Assembly (NCBI RefSeq): GCF_001545035.1
Contig: NZ_FCOJ02000002.1
Location: forward strand, 186,001-250,000
DNA length: 64,000 bases
Source of the DNA: Caballeronia glebae
GTDB taxonomy: Bacteria > Pseudomonadota > Gammaproteobacteria > Burkholderiales > Burkholderiaceae
Direction of reading: 5' to 3'
Shown here one piece after another: positions 16,918 to 27,024 of this stretch; within the stretch, counting starts at the first letter, position 1, and the number at the start of each line of letters is the position of its first letter. Position numbers and translations under genes: made by a program. The notes below the pieces were generated by a model. That model was given only the letters and a program-made list of their open reading frames with translations. It ran no database searches and had not been told where the DNA came from.

Positions 16918-18084
16918 ATGAAGATTCACGAGTACCAGGGTAAGGAAATCCTGCGGAAATTCGGCGTCGCGGTCCCGCGCGGCAAACCCGTGTTCTCGGT
17001 GGATGATGCGGTCAAGGCCGCGGAAGAGCTGGGCGGCCCGGTTTGGGTCGTCAAGGCGCAGATTCACGCCGGCGGCCGCGGTAAGGGCGGCGGCGTGAAG
17101 GTCGCGAAGTCGATCGAACAGGTACGTGAATACGCGAACCAGATCCTCGGCATGCAGCTCGTCACGCACCAGACCGGTCCCGAGGGCCAGAAGGTCAATC
17201 GTCTGCTGATCGAAGAAGGCGCGGACATCAAGAAGGAACTGTACGTCGGCCTCGTGCTCGACCGCGTTTCGCAGAAGATCGTCGTGATGGCGTCGAGCGA
17301 AGGCGGCATGGACATCGAAGAAGTCGCGGAAAAGACGCCCGAGCTGCTGCACAAGCTGCCGGTCGATCCGTCGACGGGCTTGAAGGACGCAGAAGCCGAC
17401 GACCTCGGCCGCAAGATCGGCATCCCCGACGCGTCGCTGCCGCAAGCGCGCGCGATTCTGCAAGGCCTGTACAAGGCGTTCTACGAGACGGACGCATCGC
17501 TCGCGGAAATCAACCCGCTGATCCTGACCGGCGACGGCAAGGTCATCGCGCTCGACGCCAAGTTCAACTTCGATGCCAACGCGCTGTTCCGTCACCCGGA
17601 AATCGTCGCGTACCGCGATCTCGACGAAGAAGATCCGGCTGAAGTCGAAGCGTCGAAGTTCGATCTCGCGTACATCTCGCTCGACGGCAATATCGGCTGT
17701 CTCGTGAACGGCGCGGGCCTCGCGATGGCGACAATGGACACCATCAAGCTGTTCGGCGGCGAGCCGGCCAACTTCCTCGACGTCGGCGGCGGCGCCACGA
17801 CCGAGAAAGTGACCGAAGCGTTCAAGCTGATGCTGAAGAACCCGAATCTGAAGGCGATCCTCGTCAACATCTTCGGCGGCATCATGCGCTGCGACGTGAT
17901 CGCGGAAGGCGTGATCGTCGCGTCGAAGGCCGTGGACCTGAAGGTGCCGCTCGTCGTGCGCATGAAGGGCACCAACGAAGACCTCGGCAAGAAGATGCTG
18001 GCTGACTCGGGCCTGCCGATCATCTCGGCGGACAGCATGGAAGAAGCCGCACAGAAGGTCGTCGCGGCTGCCGAAGGCAAGTAA
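16918..18084 (+). CDS. sucC: Succinyl-CoA ligase (ADP-forming) beta subunit
   Basis: 388 residues, standard length. With SucD it interconverts succinyl-CoA and succinate with substrate-level phosphorylation in the TCA cycle. N-terminal ATP-grasp domain: [37 protein letters not shown]; metal/phosphate sites in [20 protein letters not shown]-terminal ligase CoA domain with [19 protein letters not shown] and [25 protein letters not shown] before ATG. sucD follows after 97 bases and shares the terminator at 19129-19161. Confidence 0.97.
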   Translation: MKIHEYQGKEILRKFGVAVPRGKPVFSVDDAVKAAEELGGPVWVVKAQIHAGGRGKGGGVKVAKSIEQVREYANQILGMQLVTHQTGPEGQKVNRLLIEEGADIKKELYVGLVLDRVSQKIVVMASSEGGMDIEEVAEKTPELLHKLPVDPSTGLKDAEADDLGRKIGIPDASLPQARAILQGLYKAFYETDASLAEINPLILTGDGKVIALDAKFNFDANALFRHPEIVAYRDLDEEDPAEVEASKFDLAYISLDGNIGCLVNGAGLAMATMDTIKLFGGEPANFLDVGGGATTEKVTEAFKLMLKNPNLKAILVNIFGGIMRCDVIAEGVIVASKAVDLKVPLVVRMKGTNEDLGKKMLADSGLPIISADSMEEAAQKVVAAAEGK

Positions 18085-18181
18085 GCGCATTCGCTTATCT
18101 GCCTAAGAGAGCGTTCCACCAGATACGAATGGCGGCGCGAAGCGTGAGCTTTAGCGACGCCAAACGAACAGAGGTCACTAC

Positions 18182-19063
18182 ATGTCGATTCTGATCAACA
18201 AAGACACGAAGGTCATCACGCAGGGCATCACCGGCAAGACCGGACAGTTCCATACGCGCGCCTGCCGCGAATACGCGAACGGCCGTGAAGCCTACGTCGC
18301 GGGTGTGAACCCGAAGCGCGCGGGCGAAGACTTCGAAGGCATTCCCATCTACGCGTCCGTCAAGGAAGCGAAGGCTGAAACCGGCGCGACCGTTTCGGTC
18401 ATCTACGTGCCGCCCGCGGGCGCAGCCGCCGCGATCTGGGAAGCCGTCGAGGCCGATCTCGATCTCGCGATCTGCATCACGGAAGGTATTCCGGTTCGCG
18501 ACATGCTCGAAATCAAGGACCGCATGCGTCGCGAAAACCGCAAGACGCTGCTGCTCGGACCGAACTGCCCCGGCACGATCACGCCGGACGAGCTGAAGAT
18601 CGGCATCATGCCGGGCCACATCCACAAGAAAGGCCGCATCGGCGTGGTGTCGCGCTCGGGCACGCTGACGTATGAAGCGGTCGGTCAACTGACGGCGCTG
18701 GGCCTCGGCCAGTCGTCGGCGGTCGGTATCGGCGGCGATCCGATCAACGGTCTGAAGCACATCGACGTGATGCAGATGTTCAACGACGATCCGGAAACGG
18801 ACGCCGTCATCATGATCGGCGAGATCGGCGGTCCGGACGAAGCGAATGCCGCTTACTGGATCAAGGACAACATGAAGAAGCCGGTCGTCGGCTTCATCGC
18901 TGGCGTGACGGCGCCTGCGGGCAAGCGCATGGGCCACGCGGGCGCGCTGATCTCGGGCGGCGCGGACACGGCGGACGCCAAGCTCGAAATCATGGACGCG
19001 TGCGGCATCAAGGTCACGAAGAATCCGTCGGAGATGGCACGTCTGCTGAAGTCGATTCTCTAA
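18182..19063 (+). CDS. sucD: Succinyl-CoA ligase alpha subunit
   Basis: 293 residues. CoA-binding Rossmann domain at the N-terminus (GITGKTGQFHTRACREYANG), then the LLGPNCPGTI and the active-site loop containing the phosphohistidine: GHAGALISGGADTADAK with His near residue 246. Partner of SucC in the TCA cycle. RBS region GAGGTCACTAC precedes ATG. Same operon as sucC. Confidence 0.97.
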   Translation: MSILINKDTKVITQGITGKTGQFHTRACREYANGREAYVAGVNPKRAGEDFEGIPIYASVKEAKAETGATVSVIYVPPAGAAAAIWEAVEADLDLAICITEGIPVRDMLEIKDRMRRENRKTLLLGPNCPGTITPDELKIGIMPGHIHKKGRIGVVSRSGTLTYEAVGQLTALGLGQSSAVGIGGDPINGLKHIDVMQMFNDDPETDAVIMIGEIGGPDEANAAYWIKDNMKKPVVGFIAGVTAPAGKRMGHAGALISGGADTADAKLEIMDACGIKVTKNPSEMARLLKSIL

Positions 19064-19128
19064 TAGTGAAGCGGGCAAATTACACGAGGGTTTGGTACTC
19101 TTACTGATTCCTTTCGTATAAACCGATG

Positions 19129-19161
19129 AAAAGCGAGGGAGCATTGCTTCCTCGCTTTTTT
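19129..19161 (+). terminator. Terminator of sucCD
   Basis: AAGCGAGGGAGC paired with GCTTCCTCGCTT around an ATT loop, followed by a T-rich tail TTTTTATTT. One mismatch in the stem. Confidence 0.85.
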
Positions 19162-19172
19162 ATTTCCGCCAC

Positions 19173-19883
19173 ATGCTCGAATTCTTCTCCACGCTTCACT
19201 GGGGCGCGGTCGTTCAGATCATCGTGATCGACATCCTTCTCGGCGGCGACAATGCCGTCGTGATCGCGCTCGCTTGCCGCAATCTGCCGGATCGGCAGCG
19301 CACGCGTGGCATCGTGTTCGGCACGCTCGGCGCAATCATCCTGCGCGTCGTGCTGATCGCGTTCGCGGTCTTGCTGCTCGACGTTCCGTTTCTCAAGTTC
19401 CTGGGCGGCGTGCTGCTTCTGTGGATCGGCGTGAAGCTAATGCAGCCGGACCACGATGAACACGAGATCGACGCATCGGACCGGCTGTGGGCCGCGGTGA
19501 AGACGATCATCGTCGCCGATGCCGTGATGAGCCTCGACAACGTGATCGCCATCGCGGGCGCGGCCGAAGCCGCCGATCCGCGTCATCGGCTCACGCTCGT
19601 GATCTTCGGCCTGATCGTGAGCATTCCACTCATCGTCTGGGGCAGCACGCTGGTGCTGAAGCTGCTCGACCGCTTTCCTGCCGTCGCGCTGTTCGGCGCG
19701 GGGCTGCTCGGGTGGATCGCGGGCGGCCTGGTCATCGACGATCCGTTCATCGACCGATGGCCCGCGCTCAATACCGAGCTGGCCGGATATGCGGCGCGCC
19801 TGGCGGGTGCATTGTTTGTCGTCGCGCTGGGCTGGTTGCTCAAGCGGCGCGCGCTTGCCGATGGCAATCGCGCGGCGGGCTGA
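19173..19883 (+). CDS. TerC family integral membrane protein (YjbE-type)
   Basis: A 236-residue membrane protein of the TerC family, implicated in metal-ion (Mn) export or in metalation of secreted proteins. It has the conserved acidic helix motifs IDILLGGDNAVVIALACRNL and IIVADAVMSLDNVIAIAG, both containing the intramembrane D-N/D pair typical of the family, and seven or so hydrophobic segments. The start is only 12 bases after the sucCD terminator. No Mn-responsive riboswitch (yybP-ykoY) was recognised, as the gap is too short for one. Confidence 0.88.
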   Translation: MLEFFSTLHWGAVVQIIVIDILLGGDNAVVIALACRNLPDRQRTRGIVFGTLGAIILRVVLIAFAVLLLDVPFLKFLGGVLLLWIGVKLMQPDHDEHEIDASDRLWAAVKTIIVADAVMSLDNVIAIAGAAEAADPRHRLTLVIFGLIVSIPLIVWGSTLVLKLLDRFPAVALFGAGLLGWIAGGLVIDDPFIDRWPALNTELAGYAARLAGALFVVALGWLLKRRALADGNRAAG

Positions 19884-19939
19884 ATTCTCCTAGGCCGTTT
19901 GGCTGACTGCCGCTTTAGCGGCTCCCTGAATACGATCGA

Positions 19940-19977
19940 AGCGTCCTGCCCGCATTGCGCGGAAGGGCGCTTTTTTG
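19940..19977 (+). terminator. Terminator after terC
   Basis: Stem AGCGTCC (19940-19946) / GGGCGCT (19965-19971) with one G-T pair, followed by TTTTTGTTTTTT. The pilin start is 17 bases further on, so the pilin promoter must lie within or before this hairpin. Confidence 0.75.
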
Positions 19978-19993
19978 TTTTTTGGGAGCAGTA

Positions 19994-20584
19994 ATGACGA
20001 AGACGGTTTGTGGTTTGTACGCGCCGCGCAAGCGGCGCGCATTGTGGTTCGGGCGCGCGCGAGATGCACTGACGCGCGGCTTCACGCTGATCGAACTGAT
20101 GATCGTGCTCGCGATCGTGGGCGTGGTCGCGGCCTATGCGATACCGGCATATCAGGATTATCTGGCGCGAAGTCGCGTGGGCGAGGGCTTGACGCTCGCG
20201 GCGGGCGCGCGGCTCGCGGTGGCGGAGAACGCGGCGAGCGGCGCGGATCTCGGGGGCGGCTTTTCATCGCCGCCGGGCACGCGCAACGTCGAGTCCATTC
20301 AGGTCGACAGCGACAACGGGCAGATCGCGATCGCCTATTCGACGCGCGTCGCGCCTGCGGGCTCGAACACGCTCGTGCTCGTGCCCTCGACACCCGATAA
20401 CGCCGACGCACCCACCGCGCGCATCGCGCTCAGTCGTGGCGCGGTGCAGGCGGGATCCGTGACATGGGAGTGCTTCGCGGGCACGAAAGCGGAATCGTCG
20501 CTGCCCGCGCCGGGCGCAGGTCCGGCGCCCACGCAAGCGCCGACCTTGCCGGCCAATCTCGCGCCGCCGGAGTGCCGCGCGTAA
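19994..20584 (+). CDS. pilA: Type IV pilin (PilA-like) with Pro/Ser/Thr-rich C-terminal tail
   Basis: A 196-residue prepilin. The leader ends ALTRG and the mature protein starts [20 protein letters not shown], the class III signal cleaved by PilD, with Glu5. The globular domain contains [12 protein letters not shown], and a second Cys sits near the end (APPECRA), consistent with the pilin D-loop disulfide. Between them is a low-complexity tail rich in Pro, Ala, Thr and Ser ([20 protein letters not shown]). Such stretches are the known acceptor type of PglL O-oligosaccharyltransferases, and a PglL-like gene is the next gene downstream. The leader is long (about 29 residues) but ATG 19994 has GGGAG ahead of it. 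Confidence 0.87.
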   Translation: MTKTVCGLYAPRKRRALWFGRARDALTRGFTLIELMIVLAIVGVVAAYAIPAYQDYLARSRVGEGLTLAAGARLAVAENAASGADLGGGFSSPPGTRNVESIQVDSDNGQIAIAYSTRVAPAGSNTLVLVPSTPDNADAPTARIALSRGAVQAGSVTWECFAGTKAESSLPAPGAGPAPTQAPTLPANLAPPECRA

Positions 20585-20613
20585 GAGGCACGATGGGCGC
20601 GTAGGACACGAGG

Positions 20614-20647
20614 GGCGCGGCGGCAGTATTTACGCCGCCGCCGCGCC
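20614..20647 (+). terminator. GC-rich hairpin after the pilin gene
   Basis: GGCGCGGCGGC (20614-20624) pairs with GCCGCCGCGCC (20637-20647). There is no T-run directly after it, so it may slow or attenuate transcription into the ligase gene instead of ending it fully. Confidence 0.5.
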
Positions 20648-20763
20648 TTCGCGCCGTCGTTTTTGCGCGAAAACCAGCGATTTCGTAGCAAATCCGGCGC
20701 TTCGACGGACAGCGGGGGCAAAGTTTTGTATAGTGCGCCGGTCGCCGACGTTCCCAGTTCCTC

Positions 20764-22569
20764 ATGCCTTCCCAATACGCGCGCTTCCTCTGCTTTGCCG
20801 TCCTGTGCCTTGCGTTGACGTTCCCTTTCGCGGTCGTCAACCATACGTATCCGATTCCGACCTTCTACGCCGAATACAGCGCGCTCGCGCTTTATCTGGC
20901 GCTCGGCGCGACGGTCGCTCTGCTCGTGCGCGTCTCCGAGCCGCGCGTGCCGTTCGCATCGCCGGTCGTCGCGTTGATGCCGCTCGCGTTCGGCGCGCTG
21001 CTCGTCGCGCAGACCTGGCTCTTGCCGATCGCGCAGCCGTCGATGAACTGGCTTGGCGGCGCGTATCTGCTCGCTTCGTTCGTGGCGGTGCATACGGGCT
21101 TCGGCTTCGTGCGGGCGGGACTCGGCGAGAAAGCGCTGCGTATCGGCGCCGCGGCGCTGATGGTCGGCGGATTGTTCGCGGTCTTCTGTCAGATCGTGCA
21201 GTTGATGCATCTCGAAGTGAAGTTCACGCCGTTCGTGGTCGCGTACAACGTGATGATCGAAAGGCGTCCGTTCGGCAACATGGCGCAGGCGAATCACCTC
21301 GCGACCGTGATCGCGTTCGCGCTGGCGGGTGCGCTTTACTTCGTACAGGCGCGGCGCCTGCCGTTCGTTTTATGGCTGGTTTTGTCGGCGATCTATTCGC
21401 TCGGGCTCGCGTTGACCGTGTCGCGCGGGCCGTGGCTGCAGACGGCGGTGATCGTCGTCGCCGGTTTCTGGATGGCTTTCATACTTGGGCGGCCGGTTGC
21501 GTCGGAAGGCTTCGACGGCCCGGGCCGGCGCGACGTGCGCGCGTGGATCGTCCCGATCCTGCTCGCGATCGTGTTTTTCGCGGTGAACGCGGCGGTGCGC
21601 TGGGCGAACGTGCGCTTCGACCTCGGGCTCGCGCAATCGGCGGCGGAGCGCATGCAGGAAGCCAGCCAGATCGCGCCGCGCCTCGCGCTCTGGAAGTACG
21701 GCTGGACGATGTTCAAGACGCATCCGCTGCTGGGCGTCGGCTGGGGCGAGTTTCCGCGCTATCAGTTCGACCTCGTGCGCGATCTGGGTGGCGTCGAGAT
21801 CGCGAACAACGCGCACGATATTTTCATCGATCTGCTCGCGAAAACGGGCGCGCTCGGCGTGGCGATTCTGGTCGCGAGCGTCGTGTTCTGGCTGATTCGC
21901 GTGCTGCGCGCCCCGCAGACGCCAGCGCGCATTTTCGGGCTGTCGCTACTTGGCGTGCTGTTGATGCACGCGCTCGTCGAGTATCCGCAGCAGTACATGT
22001 TCTTTCTGATGCCGGCGATGCTCGTCTTCGGCCTTCTGGAGACGCGGCCTTTGCGACTCGTCGCGCGACCGCTGTCGTATGGCGTGTATGTCGTGCTCGT
22101 GCTCGGCGGTCTCGCGGCGTTGTACCCGACTTTGCGCGACTACAACCGCGCCGAGGTGCTCTATTACGGTTCGCGCCCCGCCGAGCAGTATCGCGACGAT
22201 CCGTCGTTCCTGTTCACGGCCTGGGGGGAATACGGCGCGGCGACCTTGCTGCCGATCAACGCGCAGAACGTCGCGGAGAAACTCGCGGCGCATCGGAAGG
22301 CGATTGCGCTGTTGCCGGGTGAAACCGTGTTGCGCCGGTACGCGGTGTTGCAGGCGCTCGCCGGACAGAAGGCGGAGGCGCTCGACACGATGGCGCGCCT
22401 GAAGATCTTCTCGACGCAGTTGCACGATTGGCCGAAGCAGCTTTTGGCCGTCTACGATATGACAGACGAAGCGGGCAAGCCCCTCGCCTCGTTCAAGGCG
22501 GATCTGGTGAGGCTATATGGTGTGCCGCTGCCGGACCAGGAGCCTTCGTCGGACGATGACGACGAGTGA
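20764..22569 (+). CDS. pglL: PglL-type O-oligosaccharyltransferase / O-antigen ligase family protein
   Basis: A 601-residue inner-membrane protein with about 12 helices. It belongs to the Wzy_C superfamily: the periplasmic loop motif reads PFGNMAQANHLATVIAFALA (residues about 170-190), with the conserved G-N-x-x-Q-x-N-H, and HPLLGVGWGEFPRYQF at about 320. The C-terminal 150 residues after the last helix match the virulence-factor polymerase C-terminal domain seen in PglL and end in an acidic PSSDDDDE tail. PglL transfers lipid-linked glycan en bloc to Ser/Thr of periplasmic proteins including pilins; WaaL-type ligation to lipid A is the alternative. Adjacency to the pilin supports PglL. Confidence 0.85.
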   Translation: MPSQYARFLCFAVLCLALTFPFAVVNHTYPIPTFYAEYSALALYLALGATVALLVRVSEPRVPFASPVVALMPLAFGALLVAQTWLLPIAQPSMNWLGGAYLLASFVAVHTGFGFVRAGLGEKALRIGAAALMVGGLFAVFCQIVQLMHLEVKFTPFVVAYNVMIERRPFGNMAQANHLATVIAFALAGALYFVQARRLPFVLWLVLSAIYSLGLALTVSRGPWLQTAVIVVAGFWMAFILGRPVASEGFDGPGRRDVRAWIVPILLAIVFFAVNAAVRWANVRFDLGLAQSAAERMQEASQIAPRLALWKYGWTMFKTHPLLGVGWGEFPRYQFDLVRDLGGVEIANNAHDIFIDLLAKTGALGVAILVASVVFWLIRVLRAPQTPARIFGLSLLGVLLMHALVEYPQQYMFFLMPAMLVFGLLETRPLRLVARPLSYGVYVVLVLGGLAALYPTLRDYNRAEVLYYGSRPAEQYRDDPSFLFTAWGEYGAATLLPINAQNVAEKLAAHRKAIALLPGETVLRRYAVLQALAGQKAEALDTMARLKIFSTQLHDWPKQLLAVYDMTDEAGKPLASFKADLVRLYGVPLPDQEPSSDDDDE

Positions 22570-22573
22570 TGGA

Positions 22574-23068
22574 TCAGGGTGTCGGCGCGTGATCGTCCGC
22601 CACCCAATCCCCCGACTTGCCGCCATGCTTTTCCATGACCTTCACATTCGTGATGGTCATTCCCCGATCCACCGCCTTGCACATGTCATAAATGGTCAGC
22701 AATCCGACCTGCACGGCGGTCAGCGCTTCCATTTCCACGCCCGTTCGCCCGACCGTCTCCACGCGCACTTGGCAATGCACGCCGGGCAGCGCTTCATCGA
22801 TCGTGAAATCCACCGCGACGCGCGTGAGCGCCAGCGGATGACACAGCGGAATCAGATCGGCCGTGCGCTTTGCGCCCTGAATCGCGGCGATGCGCGCGAC
22901 GCCGAGCACATCGCCCTTTTTCGCGCGGCCTTCGCGGATCAGCGCGAGCGTGGGCGCGAGCATCGCGATCGAGCCGCGCGCAACGGCCACCCGACGCGTT
23001 TCGTTTTTCGCGCCGACATCGACCATGTGCGCCTCGCCTGCGGCATCGAAATGGGTGAGTCCGGACAT
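22574..23068 (-). CDS. moaC: Cyclic pyranopterin monophosphate synthase MoaC
   Basis: A 164-residue MoaC, which with MoaA converts GTP to cPMP in molybdenum cofactor synthesis. Signature segments are [20 protein letters not shown], the active-site [17 protein letters not shown] and [20 protein letters not shown] followed by CKAVDRGM. Start ATG 23068 has GAAGGAGA six bases before it; the frame is open further upstream without family similarity. It converges on pglL with a 4-base gap, and is divergent from the M48 protease gene. Confidence 0.96.
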   Translation of the reverse strand: MSGLTHFDAAGEAHMVDVGAKNETRRVAVARGSIAMLAPTLALIREGRAKKGDVLGVARIAAIQGAKRTADLIPLCHPLALTRVAVDFTIDEALPGVHCQVRVETVGRTGVEMEALTAVQVGLLTIYDMCKAVDRGMTITNVKVMEKHGGKSGDWVADDHAPTP

Positions 23069-23244
23069 AGCGTCTCCTTCAAATGGGCGCTTATCATACC
23101 AGCGTGAATCCGCGCGATTTTCCGCAAAACGTTGCGCTCCGCCGCAATGCGCGGCCGGCGTGACAGGCGTCACGCGCAACACTTGATACGATAAGCTCGT
23201 TTCAACTTTCGAGCCGACCATCGGCGCTTCGCCCGCTTCGCGCC

Positions 23245-25296
23245 ATGCATTCGACACGTCCGAGCCGCGCGCTCGTCTTCCTTATTTGCGTTGCCCTCGC
23301 CATGCCGCCCGCGGCGCTGGCGCAAACGAATTCGCCTTCCGCGAGTTCGACCGGCACGCTCGCGGCATCGCAACTGCGCGCGTCGCAGCAAAGCGCCGAC
23401 GGCGACGTGCCGGCCAACATCGCGGAAGGCGTGTTCGGTGTCTACGGCGGCGCGGAAAGCCGTTTCGCGAACCGTCCCGGGACCATGTCCGGCCTGCGCG
23501 CGCCGCTTTCGTCGATGCAGCTTCCGGATCTCGGCGACGGCTCCGGCGGCAAGCTCACGCCGCAGGCCGAGCGCAAGGTCGGCGAGCGGATGATGCGCGA
23601 AGTGCGCGCCGACCCCGACTATCTCGATGACTGGCTGCTGCGCGACTACCTTAATTCGATCTCGTCGAAGCTTTCCGCTGCGGCCGCCATGCAGTATCTC
23701 GGTGGATATCGGCCGGATTTCGACCTCTTCGCCGTGCGCGATCCGCAGATCAACGCGTTTTCGATGCCGGGCGGCTTCATCGGCGTGAACACGGGCTTGA
23801 TCGCCGCGACGCAAACGGAATCGGAACTGGCATCGGTCATCGGTCATGAAATGGGGCACGTGCTTCAGCGCCACATCGCGCGGATGCTCGGCACGCAGGA
23901 AAAGAGCACCTACGCGGCGCTCGCCGCGATGGTCGCCGGTCTGCTCGCGGGCCTGCTCGCGCATAGCGGCGACCTGGGCATGGGCATCGCGATGGGCGGC
24001 CAGGCGTTCGCCGTCGACAATCAGTTGCGCTTTTCGCGCGCCGCCGAGCACGAAGCCGATCGCGTCGGTTTCCAGATGCTCGCCGCAGCCGGCTACGATC
24101 CGTACGCGATGGCGGCGTTCTTCGAGCGACTCGATCGCGCGTCGATGGCCGACAACGGCGTGCCGCCCTACGTGCGAACGCACCCGCTCACGACCGATCG
24201 CATCGCCGACATGGAAGGCCGCGCGCGGCGCGTGCCGTACCGCCAGCCGCGTCAATCGGCCGAATACGCATTCGTGCGGGCCCGCGCGCGCGTGCTTCAG
24301 GTGAATTACGCGAGCGATTATCGCGAGGTCGCGAGCCGGCTTAAATCTGAAATCGAGGATCAGACGGCGCTCAATCCCGCGTCGAACTGGTATGGGATCG
24401 CGCTCGCGCAATCGCTGCTCGGCAACTACGACGCGGCCAACGACGCGCTCGCCTCAGCGCGCAAGCTGTTCGAGGGCGAGGAGGCGAGCACGGCGGCCGC
24501 GTCGGCGCAAGTTCAACAGGCGGAGCACGCGCCTGCTCCGACGCCAGCGAGCGCGCCGCTCGCTCCCGCGCGCAAAAAGATCGGCGAGACGTCGCTGCGC
24601 AACGCGGATGCTTCGATGATCGCGACGCCGCTCGACAATGCGCGCGTCGCGTTGAGTCTCGGCAACGCGCCGCAGCGCGAAGCGGCGGCAACGGCCACCG
24701 CCACGGCAACGGCAACGGCAACGGCAACGGCGACGGCGACGGCGAAAGCGCCGCGTGCGAGCAGCGACATCGCGCTCGCGCCGGTACACGTCGAAGCGCG
24801 GGCGGTTCCGGCGTCGAAACCTCGGCCCGCGCCGCAGCCGCTACGCAGCACGCCGAGCCTCGACGTGCTCGCGGCCGACATCGCTCGCCGCGCGGGCCGC
24901 AACGACGATGCGATCCGCCTCGCGGACATCGCGCAAAAGCGCTGGCCGGAGTCGCACGCGGTCATCGACGTGCAACTGCAGGCGCTGATTTCCGCACGCC
25001 GTTTCGCCGAAGCGCAGACGCTCGCGCGCCGCGAAACGCGCGCCGAACCCACGCGGCCCGACTGGTGGCTCTATCTCGCGCAGGCGAGCGCGGGTCTCAA
25101 CGATCCGCTGCAACAGCATCAGGCGATGGCCGAGAAGTTCGCGCTCGACGGCGCGTGGGCATCCGCGATCCGGCAACTGAAGGAAGCGCGCGACGTGAAG
25201 TCCGCGAGCTTCTACGATCTTTCGACGATCTCCGCGCGGCTGCGCGATTTCGAGACGCGCTACAAGGAAGAGCGCGAGATGGAGAAAAACGGCTAG
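23245..25296 (+). CDS. Periplasmic M48 metalloprotease with C-terminal TPR region (BepA-like)
   Basis: A 683-residue exported protein. The signal peptide ([19 protein letters not shown]) precedes an M48 zinc-protease domain with HEMGH at 201-205 ([19 protein letters not shown]) and the third ligand Glu270 in [11 protein letters not shown]. The C-terminal half is TPR-like ([39 protein letters not shown]). BepA degrades or assists misassembled LptD and BAM substrates; this is about 200 residues longer than E. coli BepA. The extra length is a low-complexity linker, including an Ala-Thr dipeptide run at about 480-498. Start ATG 23245 begins the signal peptide. Confidence 0.87.
   Translation: MHSTRPSRALVFLICVALAMPPAALAQTNSPSASSTGTLAASQLRASQQSADGDVPANIAEGVFGVYGGAESRFANRPGTMSGLRAPLSSMQLPDLGDGSGGKLTPQAERKVGERMMREVRADPDYLDDWLLRDYLNSISSKLSAAAAMQYLGGYRPDFDLFAVRDPQINAFSMPGGFIGVNTGLIAATQTESELASVIGHEMGHVLQRHIARMLGTQEKSTYAALAAMVAGLLAGLLAHSGDLGMGIAMGGQAFAVDNQLRFSRAAEHEADRVGFQMLAAAGYDPYAMAAFFERLDRASMADNGVPPYVRTHPLTTDRIADMEGRARRVPYRQPRQSAEYAFVRARARVLQVNYASDYREVASRLKSEIEDQTALNPASNWYGIALAQSLLGNYDAANDALASARKLFEGEEASTAAASAQVQQAEHAPAPTPASAPLAPARKKIGETSLRNADASMIATPLDNARVALSLGNAPQREAAATATATATATATATATATAKAPRASSDIALAPVHVEARAVPASKPRPAPQPLRSTPSLDVLAADIARRAGRNDDAIRLADIAQKRWPESHAVIDVQLQALISARRFAEAQTLARRETRAEPTRPDWWLYLAQASAGLNDPLQQHQAMAEKFALDGAWASAIRQLKEARDVKSASFYDLSTISARLRDFETRYKEEREMEKNG
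24686..24744 (+). repeat. Hexanucleotide microsatellite (ACGGCA/ACGGCG) in the BepA-like gene
   Basis: About ten tandem copies of a 6-base unit, four of them identical ACGGCA, coding an Ala-Thr run in the linker before the TPR region. The period of six keeps the frame on slippage. Confidence 0.8.
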
Positions 25297-25297
25297 C

Positions 25298-25894
25298 TCA
25301 GTCTTTCTTCGCGGCGGCGTGCGCGGCGGCGCGGTCGGCAGGACTCGCGACGAAGCCGAAGCGCGCCGCGACATCGGCGCGGGCGATCGGCTGCGCGGTC
25401 AGATCGGCCGCATCGCGCCAATGGAAGGTGCCGTGCTTGCCGGCTTCGTCGAGCGACGCGTGATCCGCGAACAGTTCCAGATCGTGATCGTGCAGGGCGG
25501 CCACGCGCGCGGGCGTCGCGGCATCGGAAAAGAGAATGCCGCCTTCGTCGTCGATCCAGACCTGCGCCGGCTCGAACGGCGCGCCGGCCTGATCGGTCAG
25601 GCGCAATGCGCCGTCGGTTGCATGCAGGCGCACGATCCACGGCGTGTACAGCAACTCCACGTACACGCGCTGCGGGCCGTTCTGAAAGAACCACTGGCCG
25701 TCGGCGTCGCTTTCGTAGTTGCGGTTGATGAAGCCCAGCAGCGCTTCATGCCGGATCGGCGTGCCGGGTTCGCCGGCGGCTTGCGCGGCGTCATCGCGCA
25801 TGCGCCACTGACCGCGCCGGTCGAGCAGCAACCAGCCCGTGCAATGCGGAACGTTGGGCCATTTGGCGAGCGCCTGCTTGACGATTTCATCCAT
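25298..25894 (-). CDS. Conserved-looking protein of unknown function (DUF-type), downstream of a hydrolase
   Basis: A 198-residue soluble protein, unrecognised beyond resemblance to an uncharacterised betaproteobacterial family that accompanies YheT-like hydrolases. Mid-protein text such as ALLGFINRNYESDADGQWFF and RVYVELLYTPWIVRLHATDG suggests a beta-rich fold; the C-terminus is Ala/Lys-rich. It starts 6 bases after the stop of the alpha/beta hydrolase gene, so the two are co-transcribed. No signal peptide. Confidence 0.7.
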   Translation of the reverse strand: MDEIVKQALAKWPNVPHCTGWLLLDRRGQWRMRDDAAQAAGEPGTPIRHEALLGFINRNYESDADGQWFFQNGPQRVYVELLYTPWIVRLHATDGALRLTDQAGAPFEPAQVWIDDEGGILFSDAATPARVAALHDHDLELFADHASLDEAGKHGTFHWRDAADLTAQPIARADVAARFGFVASPADRAAAHAAAKKD

Positions 25895-25900
25895 GATGGT

Positions 25901-26983
25901 TCACGAAACGAAGTTCTCCAGATAACCGAACACGCGCAGCGACAGCCAGTCGATCTTGCCCGGAAACGGTCCCGTCATGAAGCCGACGTGCCCGCCGTGG
26001 TTCGGCTGATCGAGCGTGACGTGCTTCGACACTTCGGCCGGCGACGGCAACGCGAACTCGGGCAGAAACGGATCGTTGCGCGCGTTCACGAGCAGCGCAG
26101 GCACTTCGATGTGCTTCAGATGCGCGCGGATCGTCGCCGTCGACCAATAGTGCTCGGTGTCGCGAAAGCCGTGCAGCGGCGCGGTGACGACGTTGTCGAA
26201 CTCGTACAACGTGCGCGCGGCGAGCACGGCGTTGCGGTCGTAGAGACCGGGATACTGGCCGAGCTTCGCGAGCGCCTTCTTCTTGAGCGACTTCAGGAAG
26301 CTGCGCGTATAGATCATGCCGAAGCCCTGCGAGATCGCGAGGCCGCCCGCGTGGACATCGAGCGGCGCGGAGATCGCGGCCGCCGCACTCACGATCGACG
26401 CGTCCGTGCCACGCTGACACAACCAGTGCAGCAGCACGTTGCCGCCGAGCGACACGCCCGCCGCGACGATCGGCCCGCGATGCACGTGCGCGAGCCGTCG
26501 GAGAATCCAGTCGACTTCGGCGCTATCCGCGAGATGGTAGAAACGCGGCAGCAGATTGAGCGGACCGCTGCAACTACGGAAATGCGGCACGACGCCATGC
26601 CAGCCGCGCGCGCGGGCGGCGGCCATCATCGTGCGGGCGTAGTGCGAATCGGAATTACCTTCGAGGCCGTGAAAGAGCACGAAGAGCGGGGCGTTCGCGG
26701 CGGGCTGATCGTGCGGATCGCCGGGATCGTGCGCGAGAAAGTCGAGATCGATGAAATCGCCGTCGGGCGTGTTCCAGCGCTCGCGCCGGTAACGCACGGC
26801 GGGCTTGCGGCCGAACAGGGCCGGGACGATGGTCTGCGCGTGGCTCGTCGGCAGCCAGCGCGGCGCGTTGTAGAGCCAATCCGCGACGCCGGGCGCAACG
26901 AGGCGCGCGGTTTCCTTCAGTGCCGCGGCGGGCGCTTTGTCCACGAACGACGAATCGTGCTTCAACAACGGATCGCGCTTCAT
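25901..26983 (-). CDS. Alpha/beta hydrolase, YheT/AB-hydrolase-2 type
   Basis: A 360-residue hydrolase of the YheT (UPF0017) family of putative esterases. Motifs: RWLPTSHAQTIVPALFGRKP near the N-terminus, the oxyanion stretch FVLFHGLEGNSDSHYARTMM, the nucleophile elbow GVSLGGNVLLHWL (Ser about 163), the acid in VPALLVNARNDPFLP and the catalytic His in QPNHGGHVGFMTGPFPG. Start ATG 26983; the open frame extends further upstream but loses similarity. First gene of a two-gene operon with the unknown protein at 25298-25894. Confidence 0.88.
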   Translation of the reverse strand: MKRDPLLKHDSSFVDKAPAAALKETARLVAPGVADWLYNAPRWLPTSHAQTIVPALFGRKPAVRYRRERWNTPDGDFIDLDFLAHDPGDPHDQPAANAPLFVLFHGLEGNSDSHYARTMMAAARARGWHGVVPHFRSCSGPLNLLPRFYHLADSAEVDWILRRLAHVHRGPIVAAGVSLGGNVLLHWLCQRGTDASIVSAAAAISAPLDVHAGGLAISQGFGMIYTRSFLKSLKKKALAKLGQYPGLYDRNAVLAARTLYEFDNVVTAPLHGFRDTEHYWSTATIRAHLKHIEVPALLVNARNDPFLPEFALPSPAEVSKHVTLDQPNHGGHVGFMTGPFPGKIDWLSLRVFGYLENFVS

Positions 26984-27024
26984 GGCCCCTCCCCGACAGA
27001 CGTCTTCTTCAGCGCTTCGAATCT

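Noticed and set aside
19129..19172. Possible Mn-sensing (yybP-ykoY) riboswitch before terC
   Set aside because: The gap is only about 110 bases, mostly the sucCD terminator; no riboswitch core was seen.
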